DNA of 42,857 bases. It comes from an uncultured Prevotellaceae bacterium. GTDB taxonomy: Bacteria; Bacteroidota; Bacteroidia; Bacteroidales; Muribaculaceae. Shown one piece after another: positions 1 through 7,513 of the stretch. The stretch lies in assembly GCA_937898675.1 (NCBI GenBank), contig CALEJB010000023.1, positions 1 through 42,857 on the forward strand. The letters are read 5' to 3'. The notes under the pieces were generated by a model, which worked only from the letters and a program-made list of their open reading frames with translations, made no database searches and was not told the DNA's origin. Made by a program: the position numbers and the translations under genes. Each line of letters begins with the position of its first letter. The first letter of the stretch is position 1.

Positions 1-44
1 ATTTTGTAGCTGACAATCAACAATTTAACAAAATATTACTCGCT

Positions 45-170
45 ATGATTACAGAGGATAAAATTACAGAATTATTTTGTATTGCAGACGATTTCTGCAA
101 AGAATTTGATTGAACGTTCTAATAATCCACAGGTGTCAGATAAAGATAAAAACATGAAAAACACCGCAGG
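45..170 (+). pseudogene. Transposase N-terminal remnant (IS982-like)
   Basis: An ATG at 45 opens a 22-codon frame (starts MITEDKITEL, then FCIADDFCKEFD) that ends at TGA 111-113. The opening resembles the N-terminus of Bacteroidetes IS982-type transposases. This is recognition from memory, not a search. After the stop another frame reads ERSNNPQVSDKDKN to about 160, as if two bases had been lost. The DNA is AT-rich and gives way to GC-rich sequence near 170. No DDE domain or inverted repeat is present, so it is a dead fragment. Fairly unsure of the family. Confidence 0.4.
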
Positions 171-389
171 GAACGCCCAGCGGCAAGCGGGCGCGCAGCC
201 AAGTCTTGAGTCTTAAAACATTGTCCCGTGTCGCGAGTCTGAGCGCGCGGACGCGCGGCGCTGGCATGCTGCCTGGTGCACTCAATGGTTTATGTTGTCT
301 TGGTTTTTTAACATTATTTCATATTTAACCACAACTTTTCAGTCAAATATGTGCTACCTTTGTGGTGTAATTGATAAACGCTTTCTGAT
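171..389. other. Non-coding GC-rich leader region before lysA
   Basis: No gene is seen here. It holds a GC-rich stretch (about 170-280) with a short dyad: CGCGC at 244-248 pairs with GCGCG at 253-257 around GGAC. An AT-rich stretch with the lysA promoter follows. A lysine riboswitch was looked for and not recognised. Confidence 0.5.
355..362 (+). promoter_or_regulatory. lysA promoter -7 box TACCTTTG
   Basis: TACCTTTG matches the Bacteroidetes -7 consensus TAnnTTTG, 27 nt before the lysA ATG. The -33 element is weak: a TTTT run near 336 rather than TTTG. Confidence 0.6.
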
Positions 390-1559
390 ATGATTGAAGA
401 CATGATGAATACGGCACTTCTGGTGGGGCGCTTCGAGAATGAGCGCACGCCGTTTTATTTTTACGATATGGCCCTGTTGCGCCGCACGTTGGGCGAAATC
501 AAGCGTTTGACCGACGGCAAGCCCGTCAAGGTGCATTTTGCGGTCAAGGCCAACGGCAATCCCCGCATCCTTGCCGAGGTGGCCGCTCATGGCCTGGGGG
601 CCGACTTGGTGAGCGGCGGCGAGATGCAGGCGGCGCTCGAGGCGGGATTTGCCGCCGGCGACATGAACTACTCGGGCGTGGGCAAGACCGACTGGGAGAT
701 CCGCCTGGGCCTGGTGCACGGCATCGGCTGCTTCAATGTCGAGAGTGTGCCCGAGCTTGAGGTCATCAACGAGATTGCCGCCCAGATGGGCACCACGGCG
801 CGTGTCGCCATCCGTGTCAACCCTGACATTGACGCGCACACCCACAAATACATCACCACAGGCACCGCCGACAACAAGTTCGGCATCGGCATCGAGGCGC
901 TGGAGGCCGTTGTCGACAAGGCGCTGGCCATGGACCATGTGCGTCTGGTGGGCCTGCACTTCCACATCGGCTCGCAAATTACGCTGATGGAGCCTTATGC
1001 CATGCTGTGCGACACCGTGAATGGCCTGCTCGACCATTATGAGGCGCGCGGCGTGCATTTCGAGTCAGTCAATATGGGCGGCGGCCTGGGCATTGACTAC
1101 GACAATCCCGACGCCAACCCGCTGCCGCCGCTGGAGGAGTTCTTCGGCGTGTTTGACGAGCGCTTGCGTCTGCGCCCCGGCCAGCAGCTGCACTTTGAGC
1201 TGGGCCGCTCCATCGTCGCCCAGTGCGGCTCGCTCATCGCACGGGTGGTGTATGTCAAGGTGAGCCGCAACCGCCGCTTTGTCATCCTCGACGCCGGCAT
1301 GAACGACCTGATGCGCCCCGCCCTCTATCAGGCGAGCCACGCGGTGCAGAACATGTCGGCAGCCGGCAGGGTGGGGCAGGATGTCTATGATGTCGTCGGC
1401 CCCATCTGCGAGTCGAGCGACGTCTTCGCCCGCGGCTGCAGGCTGCCCGTCACCCGCCGCGGCGACCTCATCGCCCTGCGCTCGGCCGGCGCCTACGGCG
1501 AGTCGATGGCCTCGACCTACAATATGCGCCCCCTGCCGCGGGCCGTGTTTGATGAGTGA
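390..1559 (+). CDS. lysA: Diaminopimelate decarboxylase
   Basis: Cytosolic PLP enzyme that decarboxylates meso-diaminopimelate to L-lysine, the last step of lysine synthesis. The 389-aa protein has the family layout: an alanine-racemase-like TIM barrel with the PLP lysine in HFAVKANGN (K53), HIGSQ at 192-196, the phosphate-binding GGGLGIDY near 230, then a C-terminal beta domain with catalytic CESSD (340-344) and GAYGESMASTYN near 367-378. Slightly shorter than the usual 400-420 aa but complete. ATG 390 lies 27 nt past a good promoter box; ATG 402 or 405 are possible alternative starts. No Shine-Dalgarno. It stands alone: the next gene has its own promoter. Ornithine or arginine decarboxylases of the same fold are less likely given these motifs. 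Confidence 0.93.
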   Translation: MIEDMMNTALLVGRFENERTPFYFYDMALLRRTLGEIKRLTDGKPVKVHFAVKANGNPRILAEVAAHGLGADLVSGGEMQAALEAGFAAGDMNYSGVGKTDWEIRLGLVHGIGCFNVESVPELEVINEIAAQMGTTARVAIRVNPDIDAHTHKYITTGTADNKFGIGIEALEAVVDKALAMDHVRLVGLHFHIGSQITLMEPYAMLCDTVNGLLDHYEARGVHFESVNMGGGLGIDYDNPDANPLPPLEEFFGVFDERLRLRPGQQLHFELGRSIVAQCGSLIARVVYVKVSRNRRFVILDAGMNDLMRPALYQASHAVQNMSAAGRVGQDVYDVVGPICESSDVFARGCRLPVTRRGDLIALRSAGAYGESMASTYNMRPLPRAVFDE

Positions 1560-1582
1560 TTGAACGAAAAGCGATAGATTAG

Positions 1583-1619
1583 GGTGGGAAATTTTTGCAG
1601 GCCGCAAAAATTTCCTACC
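1583..1619. repeat. Long inverted repeat over a promoter
   Basis: GGAAATTTTTGC at 1587-1598 is a perfect inverted repeat of GCAAAAATTTCC at 1604-1615 around the loop AGGCC. Allowing one G.T pair, the arms extend to 1583-1619 (16 bp). The repeat covers the -33 TTTG (1594-1597) and enters the -7 box of the next gene. It also lies just past the lysA stop, so it may end lysA transcripts, act as an operator, or be a copy of a dispersed intergenic repeat. Confidence 0.8.
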
Positions 1620-1623
1620 TTTG
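1594..1623 (+). promoter_or_regulatory. Promoter of the DUF1460 lipoprotein gene
   Basis: TTTG at 1594-1597, an 18-nt spacer, then TACCTTTG at 1616-1623: a textbook Bacteroidetes promoter. It makes the upstream in-frame ATG at 1584 impossible as the start, because transcription begins after it. Confidence 0.8.
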
Positions 1624-1649
1624 TATATTCAACCAAGGCACGCAATACG

Positions 1650-2552
1650 ATGATGAGGAATTTCTTGCTTATTTTTACCTTGCTGTTTGTCGCCTGCGTC
1701 CCCCGCCAGGCCAGCCAGCAGTCGGCCGGGGTGGCCAATGCCGCCACGCTGGCACAGATGCGCTTCCACTGCGACAGCGACACCGTCGCCATCAACCGCC
1801 TGCTGATGGACGGCATGGAGAGCGGGCTGACCGACGCCAACGACCTGGTGGCTTACTATGCCCATCGCCTGCTGGGCACGCCCTATGTGGCGCACACCCT
1901 CGAGGGCGACACCGAGGCGCTGACCATCAACGTCCACGAGCTGGACTGCACCACCTTTGTCGAGACGCTCTACGCCCTGGCGCGCACGACGATGAACCGC
2001 CGTTACTCCTGGCGCGACTATGCCGCCAACCTCGAAAACCTGCGCTACCGCGGGGGCGTGATGGGTGACTACTCGACGCGGCTGCACTACATCAGCGACT
2101 GGATTGTTGACAACCGCATGCGTGGCAACCTCGTCGAGGCCACCCCCGACCTGCCGCACGCCGCCAGCCTGATCAAGGACATCAACTTCATGAGCACCCA
2201 CGCCGCCAGCTACCGCCAGCTCAAGGGCGACAGCGCCATGACCGCCAAAATCCGCAATGTCGAGGTCGGCTACCGCAACCACCGCATCCCCTACCTCAAG
2301 CGCACCTGGCTCAACGACAAGAACGTCAAGGCTGCGCTGCGCAGCGGCGACTTCATTGGTCTGGTGTGCAACATCGACGGCCTTGACGTTTCCCACATGG
2401 GCATCGTCATCGTGGACGACAAGGGCGACCCCTACCTGCTCGACGCCTCTATGTCGGGCGGCAAGGTGATGCTCGAGGAAAAACCCCTCTACAAATACCT
2501 CGACCGCTCCAAAACCACCATCGGCATCCGCATCTTCCGCATGACCCGCTGA
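1650..2552 (+). CDS. DUF1460 lipoprotein, amidase-like (NlpC/P60-type)
   Basis: Predicted 300-aa cell-envelope lipoprotein of the DUF1460 family, which has a papain/NlpC-P60-like fold and is thought to cut peptidoglycan peptides or act as an amidase. An N-terminal signal (MMRNFLLIFTLLFVAC) ends in a lipobox Cys at residue 16. The likely catalytic Cys is in ELDCTTFVE (C100) and the His in SHMGIVIV (H249), followed by LLDAS. The start at 1650 (or 1653) is chosen because the promoter sits at 1594-1623 and the signal peptide begins there. An in-frame ATG at 1584 would translate the palindrome and is rejected. It is a single gene between lysA and rpsO. Substrate is unknown; family assignment is from motif recognition. 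Confidence 0.8.
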   Translation: MMRNFLLIFTLLFVACVPRQASQQSAGVANAATLAQMRFHCDSDTVAINRLLMDGMESGLTDANDLVAYYAHRLLGTPYVAHTLEGDTEALTINVHELDCTTFVETLYALARTTMNRRYSWRDYAANLENLRYRGGVMGDYSTRLHYISDWIVDNRMRGNLVEATPDLPHAASLIKDINFMSTHAASYRQLKGDSAMTAKIRNVEVGYRNHRIPYLKRTWLNDKNVKAALRSGDFIGLVCNIDGLDVSHMGIVIVDDKGDPYLLDASMSGGKVMLEEKPLYKYLDRSKTTIGIRIFRMTR

Positions 2553-2658
2553 ACCGAGGACCAGGCAAAATAGTCATCGGACCGGCTCACAACGCATTAA
2601 AAAATACGCCCGCAGGATTTTTTTTCAAAAAAAGTGTCGGCGGTTCGGATTTTTGTAG

Positions 2659-2666
2659 TATCTTTG
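2659..2666 (+). promoter_or_regulatory. rpsO promoter -7 box TATCTTTG
   Basis: TATCTTTG fits TAnnTTTG and lies 40 nt before the rpsO ATG. No clear TTTG is seen at the -33 distance. Confidence 0.55.
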
Positions 2667-2705
2667 CACCGCTTTTACGAACAATTTTTATTTAATATTT
2701 CAGTA

Positions 2706-2981
2706 ATGTACTTAGATTCAGAGAAAAAGAAAGAGATCTTTGGCACTTACGGCAAAAGCAATACTGATACTGGTTCTCCCGAGGCCCAGATTGCATTATT
2801 CTCATACCGTATTGCCCACTTGACCGAGCACTTGAAGGTCAACAAGAAGGATCATACGACTCAGCGTGCACTCAAGATGCTTGTTGGTAAGCGTCGCAAA
2901 TTGTTGGATTACCTGATGCGCACCGACATCACCCGCTACCGCGAGCTCATCGCCAAGAAGGAGCTGGGTATCCGCAAGTAA
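2706..2981 (+). CDS. rpsO: Small ribosomal subunit protein uS15
   Basis: A 91-aa uS15, which binds 16S rRNA in the platform of the 30S subunit. The sequence has the family landmarks GSPEAQIALFSYRI near residue 24, LTEHLKVNKKDHTTQRAL and LVGKRRKLLDYL, and the normal length of about 89-91 aa. ATG 2706 gives the canonical N-terminus MYLDSEKKKEI; an earlier in-frame ATG at 2634 lies upstream of the -7 box and would add 24 unrelated residues. There is no Shine-Dalgarno; the leader is AT-rich, typical of Bacteroidetes. A terminator follows at once, so it is monocistronic. Confidence 0.96.
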   Translation: MYLDSEKKKEIFGTYGKSNTDTGSPEAQIALFSYRIAHLTEHLKVNKKDHTTQRALKMLVGKRRKLLDYLMRTDITRYRELIAKKELGIRK

Positions 2982-3002
2982 TCAGTCACGAGAAACCTCA
3001 AC

Positions 3003-3040
3003 AAAAAATGCCGCCGCAGTCACCTGCGACGGCGTTTTTG
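3003..3040 (+). terminator. rpsO terminator
   Basis: A hairpin GCCGCCGCAG/CTGCGACGGC (3010-3033, one mismatch) with an A-run on the left and T5 on the right. It follows the rpsO stop by 28 nt and could work in both directions. Confidence 0.75.
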
Positions 3041-3164
3041 TTGTTGCTGACGCTGGCTTTTCGGATATTTGTTGCCGTTTTGCGGCACCCCCAAATTGGG
3101 TGGCGCCATGACAAGGTCAGGAGATAATTCGTTAGATTCGAAGATTCATTTCAACTTTTTTGCT

Positions 3165-3172
3165 TAATTTTG
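3165..3172 (+). promoter_or_regulatory. -7 box TAATTTTG before the DUF59 gene
   Basis: TAATTTTG ends only 9 nt before ATG 3182, so the transcript would have a leader of a few bases at most. It excludes the in-frame ATG at 3170, which overlaps the box. Confidence 0.55.
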
Positions 3173-3181
3173 CGGGCAGAT

Positions 3182-3502
3182 ATGGAACAAGAACAAAAAC
3201 TGAATATCGAGCAAGGCATCGTCAAGATGCTCAAGACAGTCTATGACCCCGAGCTGCCTGTTGACGTGTACAGTCTGGGGCTCATCTACCGCATTGACCT
3301 GCAGGACGACGGCCATGTGGACATCGACATGACGCTCACGGCCCCCAACTGCCCCATTGCCGACTTCATCTTTGAGGACGTGCGGCAAAAGGTCGAGAGC
3401 GTCGACGGCGTGACGTCGGCAACCGTCAACCTGGTGTTTGAACCCGAGTGGGACCCGCGCATGATGACCGAGGAGGCCAAGCTCGAGCTGGGCATGATGT
3501 AA
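3182..3502 (+). CDS. DUF59/MIP18-family Fe-S assembly factor
   Basis: A 106-aa single-domain protein of the DUF59 (MIP18, SufT/PaaD-like) family. Members help deliver or mature iron-sulfur clusters. Diagnostic features are the N-terminal YDPELPVDVYSLGLIY (residues 21-36) and TLTAPNCPIADF with the conserved Cys (C57). Length is typical of stand-alone members. The start at 3182 follows a -7 box at 3165-3172, giving a nearly leaderless mRNA. The LpxH-like gene begins 6 nt after the stop, so the two are probably co-transcribed, although no functional link is obvious. There is no suf operon around it, so the client is unknown. Confidence 0.85.
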   Translation: MEQEQKLNIEQGIVKMLKTVYDPELPVDVYSLGLIYRIDLQDDGHVDIDMTLTAPNCPIADFIFEDVRQKVESVDGVTSATVNLVFEPEWDPRMMTEEAKLELGMM

Positions 3503-3508
3503 AAAGGC

Positions 3509-4270
3509 ATGGCACGAAACAACACATATTTTATATCAGACCTGCATCTGGGGGCAAAGTACTGCGCCGACCCGCTGGAGAGCGAGCGCCGCGTGTGCCG
3601 CTTTCTGGACAGCATCAAGTCCGACGCCGCGCGGCTCTATCTGCTGGGCGACATCCTGGATTATTGGTATGAATATAAATATGTGGTGCCCCGCGGTTAT
3701 ATCCGCTTTTTGGGCAAATTGGCCGAACTGGCCGATGCGGGCGTGAAACTCTATTGGGTTGTCGGCAACCACGATGTGTGGCTGTTCGACTACCTGCACA
3801 CCCAGCTGGGCCTCACCGTCTATCAGGGCAACACCGTGGTCGAGGTGGGCGGCAAGCATTTTCTCATCTCCCACGGCGACGACGTGGGCGTGCAGCCCGC
3901 CATGTACCGCTTCACGCGCTGGTGCTTCCACAACCGCGTTTGCCAGTGGCTCTATGCCGCCATTCACCCGCGCTGGACCTATCCCATTGCCACTGGCTGG
4001 AGCAACGAGAGCCGCAGCAGCCACAGCAAGGACGCGCAGCGCGACAAGAGCGCCCGCGCCGTGCAGCGGCTCATCGACTTCTCGGCCGAATATGCCGCCG
4101 CCCATCCCCAGGTTGACGCGTTTTTTTACGGTCACGTGCATGTGGCGCGCGACGAGCGCCGCGCCGCCATGCCGCCGGTCATCTTCCTTGGCGACTGGCT
4201 CTCGCTCTACAGCTATGCCGTGGTCACACCCGACGGCGAAATCTCGCTTCAATACTATAAGGAGGGATAA
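3509..4270 (+). CDS. lpxH: UDP-2,3-diacylglucosamine diphosphatase (LpxH family)
   Basis: A 253-aa calcineurin-like metallophosphoesterase of the LpxH type. LpxH cleaves UDP-2,3-diacylglucosamine to lipid X at the inner membrane, the fourth step of lipid A synthesis. All metal-site blocks are visible: DLHLG (11-15), GDILDYW (47-53), GNHD (86-89), HGDD (122-125) and GHVHV (208-212). The aromatic and basic segment between residues 130 and 165 fits the substrate-binding cap. It starts 6 nt after the DUF59 gene and shares its promoter. A general phosphoesterase of the same superfamily cannot be excluded, but GDILDYW and the cap favour LpxH. Confidence 0.85.
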   Translation: MARNNTYFISDLHLGAKYCADPLESERRVCRFLDSIKSDAARLYLLGDILDYWYEYKYVVPRGYIRFLGKLAELADAGVKLYWVVGNHDVWLFDYLHTQLGLTVYQGNTVVEVGGKHFLISHGDDVGVQPAMYRFTRWCFHNRVCQWLYAAIHPRWTYPIATGWSNESRSSHSKDAQRDKSARAVQRLIDFSAEYAAAHPQVDAFFYGHVHVARDERRAAMPPVIFLGDWLSLYSYAVVTPDGEISLQYYKEG

Positions 4271-4516
4271 TTGGGCCAGCAGTGCCGATTTGCATCTGCT
4301 GTCAACGAAATTGAATCAAAGAGAGAAATGATTCCATTCTGCTGAGATGCAGACGATTGGAACTACACGGTTTTTGACAAGTTGATGCAAGGACCGAAAA
4401 AATATGTTTAATAACATATCATTCGGGCATTGGCAATTCAAAAACTTGCTATAAATTTGCAGCATAAATCTGAAACAAACATTTTTGCTTTAGAGATTTT
4501 TACCTATTTGAAAGCT

Positions 4517-4558
4517 AAAAAGGAATTTTTGCCACGGGCAAAGGTTCCTTTTTATTTT
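4517..4558. terminator. Strong hairpin, probable bidirectional terminator
   Basis: AAAAAGGAA at 4517-4525 pairs with TTCCTTTTT, and TTTGCC (4528-4533) with GGCAAA (4537-4542), joined by two T.G pairs: a 17-bp stem with the loop ACG. A T-rich tail follows and an A-run precedes it. It lies about 250 nt after lpxH. Confidence 0.65.
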
Positions 4559-4665
4559 CTCCCGACGTATTGTGTAAATTGCTGTAAATCATACGGAATA
4601 GGTCTTGTTAATAACTTTGGCGCAAATAAGTGTGGTTTTTGGCTGAAATCATGCGAAAAAATCGC

Positions 4666-4673
4666 TAATTTTG
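4666..4673 (+). promoter_or_regulatory. ispD-recG promoter -7 box TAATTTTG
   Basis: TAATTTTG 26 nt before the ispD ATG. A TTTTG at 4637-4641 is a distant -33 candidate (24-nt spacing). Confidence 0.5.
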
Positions 4674-4699
4674 TAGCGGTTATTATTTTTGCATGACTA

Positions 4700-5392
4700 A
4701 TGAGAACGATAGCGATTATTGTTGCTGGTGGCAGCGGCACGCGGTTTGGCGCGCAGTTGCCTAAGCAGTTTTTGGACTTGGCGGGCCAGCCCGTCCTGAT
4801 GCGTGCCATTGCCGCGTTTGACCAGGCGCTGGCGGGCATGGACCACGAGATCGTGGTGACGCTGCCGACCGAGCATGCTGCCGTGTGGCGTGAACTGTGT
4901 GCTCGCCACGGCTTTGCTGTCGCTCATCGTGTCGTCAACGGAGGCGCGACGCGCTGGCACAGCGTGAAAAATGCGCTCGATACCTTGCCCGCCGCCGCCC
5001 TGGGCGATGTCATCGCCGTACACGACGGCGTGCGCCCGCTGGCGTCAATCGGCCTCATCCGCCGCGCGGTGGACACCGCCCGCGCCAAGGGCTGTGCCAT
5101 CCCCGTGGTGCCCCTCAACGACTCGGTGCGCCAGCTCGGTGCCGACACTGGCGCCAGCCGTGCGCTCGACCGCTCCCTGTTGCGCGCCGTGCAGACGCCC
5201 CAGGCCTTTGCCGCACGCCTGCTGATGGAGGCTTATCATGCAGAATACCAGCCGTCGTTCACCGACGACGCCTCGGTCGTCGAGAGCATCGGCCACACGG
5301 TCACGCTCATCGACGGCGAGACCGACAACCTCAAGATTACCCGCCCGGTGGACCTTGCCCTGGCCGAATACATCATCAATCATCATGCCTGA
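4700..5392 (+). CDS. ispD: 2-C-methyl-D-erythritol 4-phosphate cytidylyltransferase
   Basis: Cytosolic enzyme of the non-mevalonate (MEP) isoprenoid pathway; joins MEP to CTP to give CDP-methylerythritol. The 230-aa protein shows the nucleotidyltransferase signature AGGSGTRFGAQLPKQF (residues 9-24), the VHDGVRPL block (108-114), QTPQAF (165-170), and the C-terminal TDDASVVE and DNLKITRPVDLALAE. Length matches the family. Its last 8 nt overlap the recG start, so the two form one transcription unit, probably translationally coupled. No IspF fusion is present. Confidence 0.94.
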   Translation: MRTIAIIVAGGSGTRFGAQLPKQFLDLAGQPVLMRAIAAFDQALAGMDHEIVVTLPTEHAAVWRELCARHGFAVAHRVVNGGATRWHSVKNALDTLPAAALGDVIAVHDGVRPLASIGLIRRAVDTARAKGCAIPVVPLNDSVRQLGADTGASRALDRSLLRAVQTPQAFAARLLMEAYHAEYQPSFTDDASVVESIGHTVTLIDGETDNLKITRPVDLALAEYIINHHA

Positions 5393-7484
5393 CCTGCGCA
5401 ACACGGACATACAGTATCTGCACGGAGTGGGGCCCAAGCGCGCCGAACTGCTGCGCAAGGAGTTGCAAATTGCGACTTACCACGACCTGCTGTACTATTT
5501 CCCGTTCCGCTATGTGGACCGCAGCATCATCAACCGCGTGAGCGAGATTGACCCCGACATGCCGTCGGTGCAGCTGCGGGGACGTTTCATCACCTTCACC
5601 ACCGTTGGCGAGGGACGCAAACGGCGCCTGCAGGCACTCTTTAGCGACGGCACAGGCACCGTCGAGGTGGTGTGGTTCAACCGCGTAGCATCCATCCAGC
5701 GCACCTACAACACCCGCACCGAGTACATTCTCTACGGCAAGCCCTCGCTGTTCAACGGCCGCATCAACATCGTCCACCCCGAGGTGGACCAGGCCAATAG
5801 CGATGTCGTGCAGCAGGGCTTGCAGGGCGTCTATAACCTCACCGAGGCGTTGCGCAACCGCTCGTTCACCTCGCGCTCCATCCACAAACTCATCGTCTCG
5901 CTGCTCGATACGCCTGGCGTGAAGCGCATTGCCGAGACGCTACCGCCCGAGGTGATGCAGCGCTACCGCCTCATGCCGCTGGCCCAGGCATTGCGCAACA
6001 TCCACGTGCCTGCCGACCAGGAGTCAATGCAGCGCGCCCAGTTGCGCCTCAAGTTTGAGGAACTTTTTTTCCTCGAACTCAACATCCTGCACTACATCAA
6101 GGGCAGTGACTGCCGCCTCACGGGCCATGTGTTTGGCAGGGTGGGGGATTACTTCAACAATTTCTACAACAATGTGCTGCAATTTCCGCTCACCGGGGCG
6201 CAAAAGCGCGTTATCCGCGAGATGCGCCGCGACATGGGCAGCGGCAAGCAGATGAACCGCCTGCTGCAGGGCGATGTGGGCAGCGGCAAGACCATCGTGG
6301 CGTTCATGACGGCGCTCATTGCGCTTGACAACGGCTTCCAGGCCTGCATCATGGCGCCCACCGAGATTCTTGCCGGGCAGCACCTCGAGACGATAAAGCC
6401 CATGGCCGATGCCATCGGCGTAAAGGTGGCGCTGCTCACGGGTTCCACCCGCCAGCGTGAGCGCACAGCCATCCACGAGGCGCTGATGAGCGGCGAGCTG
6501 CAGATTCTCATCGGCACCCATGCCCTCATCGAGGACACGGTGCAGTTCCGCAACCTGGGGCTGGCCATTATCGATGAGCAGCACCGCTTTGGCGTTGCCC
6601 AGCGCGCGCGCCTGTGGTCCAAGAACCGCGTTGCGCCGCCCCATGTGCTGGTGATGACCGCCACGCCCATTCCGCGCACGCTGGCCATGACCGTCTATGG
6701 CGACCTTGACGTGTCGGTCATCGACGAGTTGCCCCCGGGCCGCAAGCCCGTCAAAACTGTGCTCAAGCACGAGCCCGACCGCCTCAGGATGTACCAGTTT
6801 GTCGGTTCCCAATTGCGGCTGGGTCGCCAGGCCTACATCGTCTATCCCCTCATCGAGGAGAACGAGAAACTCGACCTGCATGCCCTCGAGGCGGGATTCG
6901 AGCAGGTGCGCGACGTGTTCCCGCATTACAATGTGGCGATGGTGCACGGCCGCATGAAACCCGAGGCCAAGGACTATCAGATGTCGCAGTTTGCCTCCAA
7001 CCAGGCCCAAATCCTCGTCGCGACCACCGTCATCGAGGTGGGCGTCAACGTGCCCAACGCCTCGGTCATGGTCATCGAGGATGCCGAGCGATTCGGCCTC
7101 TCGCAGTTGCACCAGTTGCGCGGCAGGGTGGGGCGCGGCGCCGATGCCAGCTATTGCATACTGATGGCGCGCACCGACTTGAGCCGCGACACGCGCCACC
7201 GTCTGGAGGTGATGACGCAGACCAACGACGGCTTTGTCGTGGCCGAGGAGGACATGAAACTGCGCGGACCCGGCGACATGGAGGGCACCCAGCAGAGCGG
7301 CATCGCCTTTAACCTGCATATCGCCAACCTGGCCCAGGACGGCCAAATCATCCAGATGGCACGCGCCGCCGCCGAGGACTGGTTGCGCGCCGACCCCCAA
7401 CTCACCAGCGCCTGGGGAACCAAAATGGCATCCCACATTAAGCAGTTGTTTGACAAACAGGCCAATTGGGGACTGATTAGTTAG
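5385..7484 (+). CDS. recG: ATP-dependent DNA helicase RecG
   Basis: A 699-aa superfamily 2 helicase that remodels stalled replication forks and branch-migrates Holliday junctions. The N-terminal wedge/OB domain binds junction DNA (VQLRGRF near residue 62). The helicase core has Walker A GDVGSGKT (296-303), the RecG-type Walker B DEQH (397-400), TATPIPRTLA (425-434), and the C-terminal block with RGRVGRGADASYC. The start MPDLRNTDIQYLHGVGPK at 5385 is chosen because it gives the normal RecG N-terminus and an 8-nt overlap with ispD; an in-frame ATG at 5238 would add 49 residues that merely translate ispD in another frame. Confidence 0.95.
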   Translation: MPDLRNTDIQYLHGVGPKRAELLRKELQIATYHDLLYYFPFRYVDRSIINRVSEIDPDMPSVQLRGRFITFTTVGEGRKRRLQALFSDGTGTVEVVWFNRVASIQRTYNTRTEYILYGKPSLFNGRINIVHPEVDQANSDVVQQGLQGVYNLTEALRNRSFTSRSIHKLIVSLLDTPGVKRIAETLPPEVMQRYRLMPLAQALRNIHVPADQESMQRAQLRLKFEELFFLELNILHYIKGSDCRLTGHVFGRVGDYFNNFYNNVLQFPLTGAQKRVIREMRRDMGSGKQMNRLLQGDVGSGKTIVAFMTALIALDNGFQACIMAPTEILAGQHLETIKPMADAIGVKVALLTGSTRQRERTAIHEALMSGELQILIGTHALIEDTVQFRNLGLAIIDEQHRFGVAQRARLWSKNRVAPPHVLVMTATPIPRTLAMTVYGDLDVSVIDELPPGRKPVKTVLKHEPDRLRMYQFVGSQLRLGRQAYIVYPLIEENEKLDLHALEAGFEQVRDVFPHYNVAMVHGRMKPEAKDYQMSQFASNQAQILVATTVIEVGVNVPNASVMVIEDAERFGLSQLHQLRGRVGRGADASYCILMARTDLSRDTRHRLEVMTQTNDGFVVAEEDMKLRGPGDMEGTQQSGIAFNLHIANLAQDGQIIQMARAAAEDWLRADPQLTSAWGTKMASHIKQLFDKQANWGLIS

Positions 7485-7513
7485 CATAGAAATAAAAACA
7501 AAACAATAGGAAT

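Larger units (their letters stand above)
4271..4699. other. Intergenic region lpxH to ispD
   Basis: 429 nt, AT-rich. It holds a strong hairpin (4517-4553) and the ispD promoter. An 88-codon frame at 4430-4696 runs through both and has no recognisable protein features, so it is not called as a gene. Nothing else was seen. Confidence 0.6.

Noticed and set aside
170..389. Lysine riboswitch before lysA
   Set aside because: No L-box-like set of stems was recognised, and the promoter leaves only about 25 nt of leader.
1584..1649. N-terminal extension of the DUF1460 protein
   Set aside because: It would translate the promoter palindrome and hide the lipoprotein signal peptide.
4430..4696. 88-codon open frame between lpxH and ispD
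   Set aside because: It runs through a terminator hairpin and the ispD promoter, has AT-driven composition and shows no recognisable protein features.
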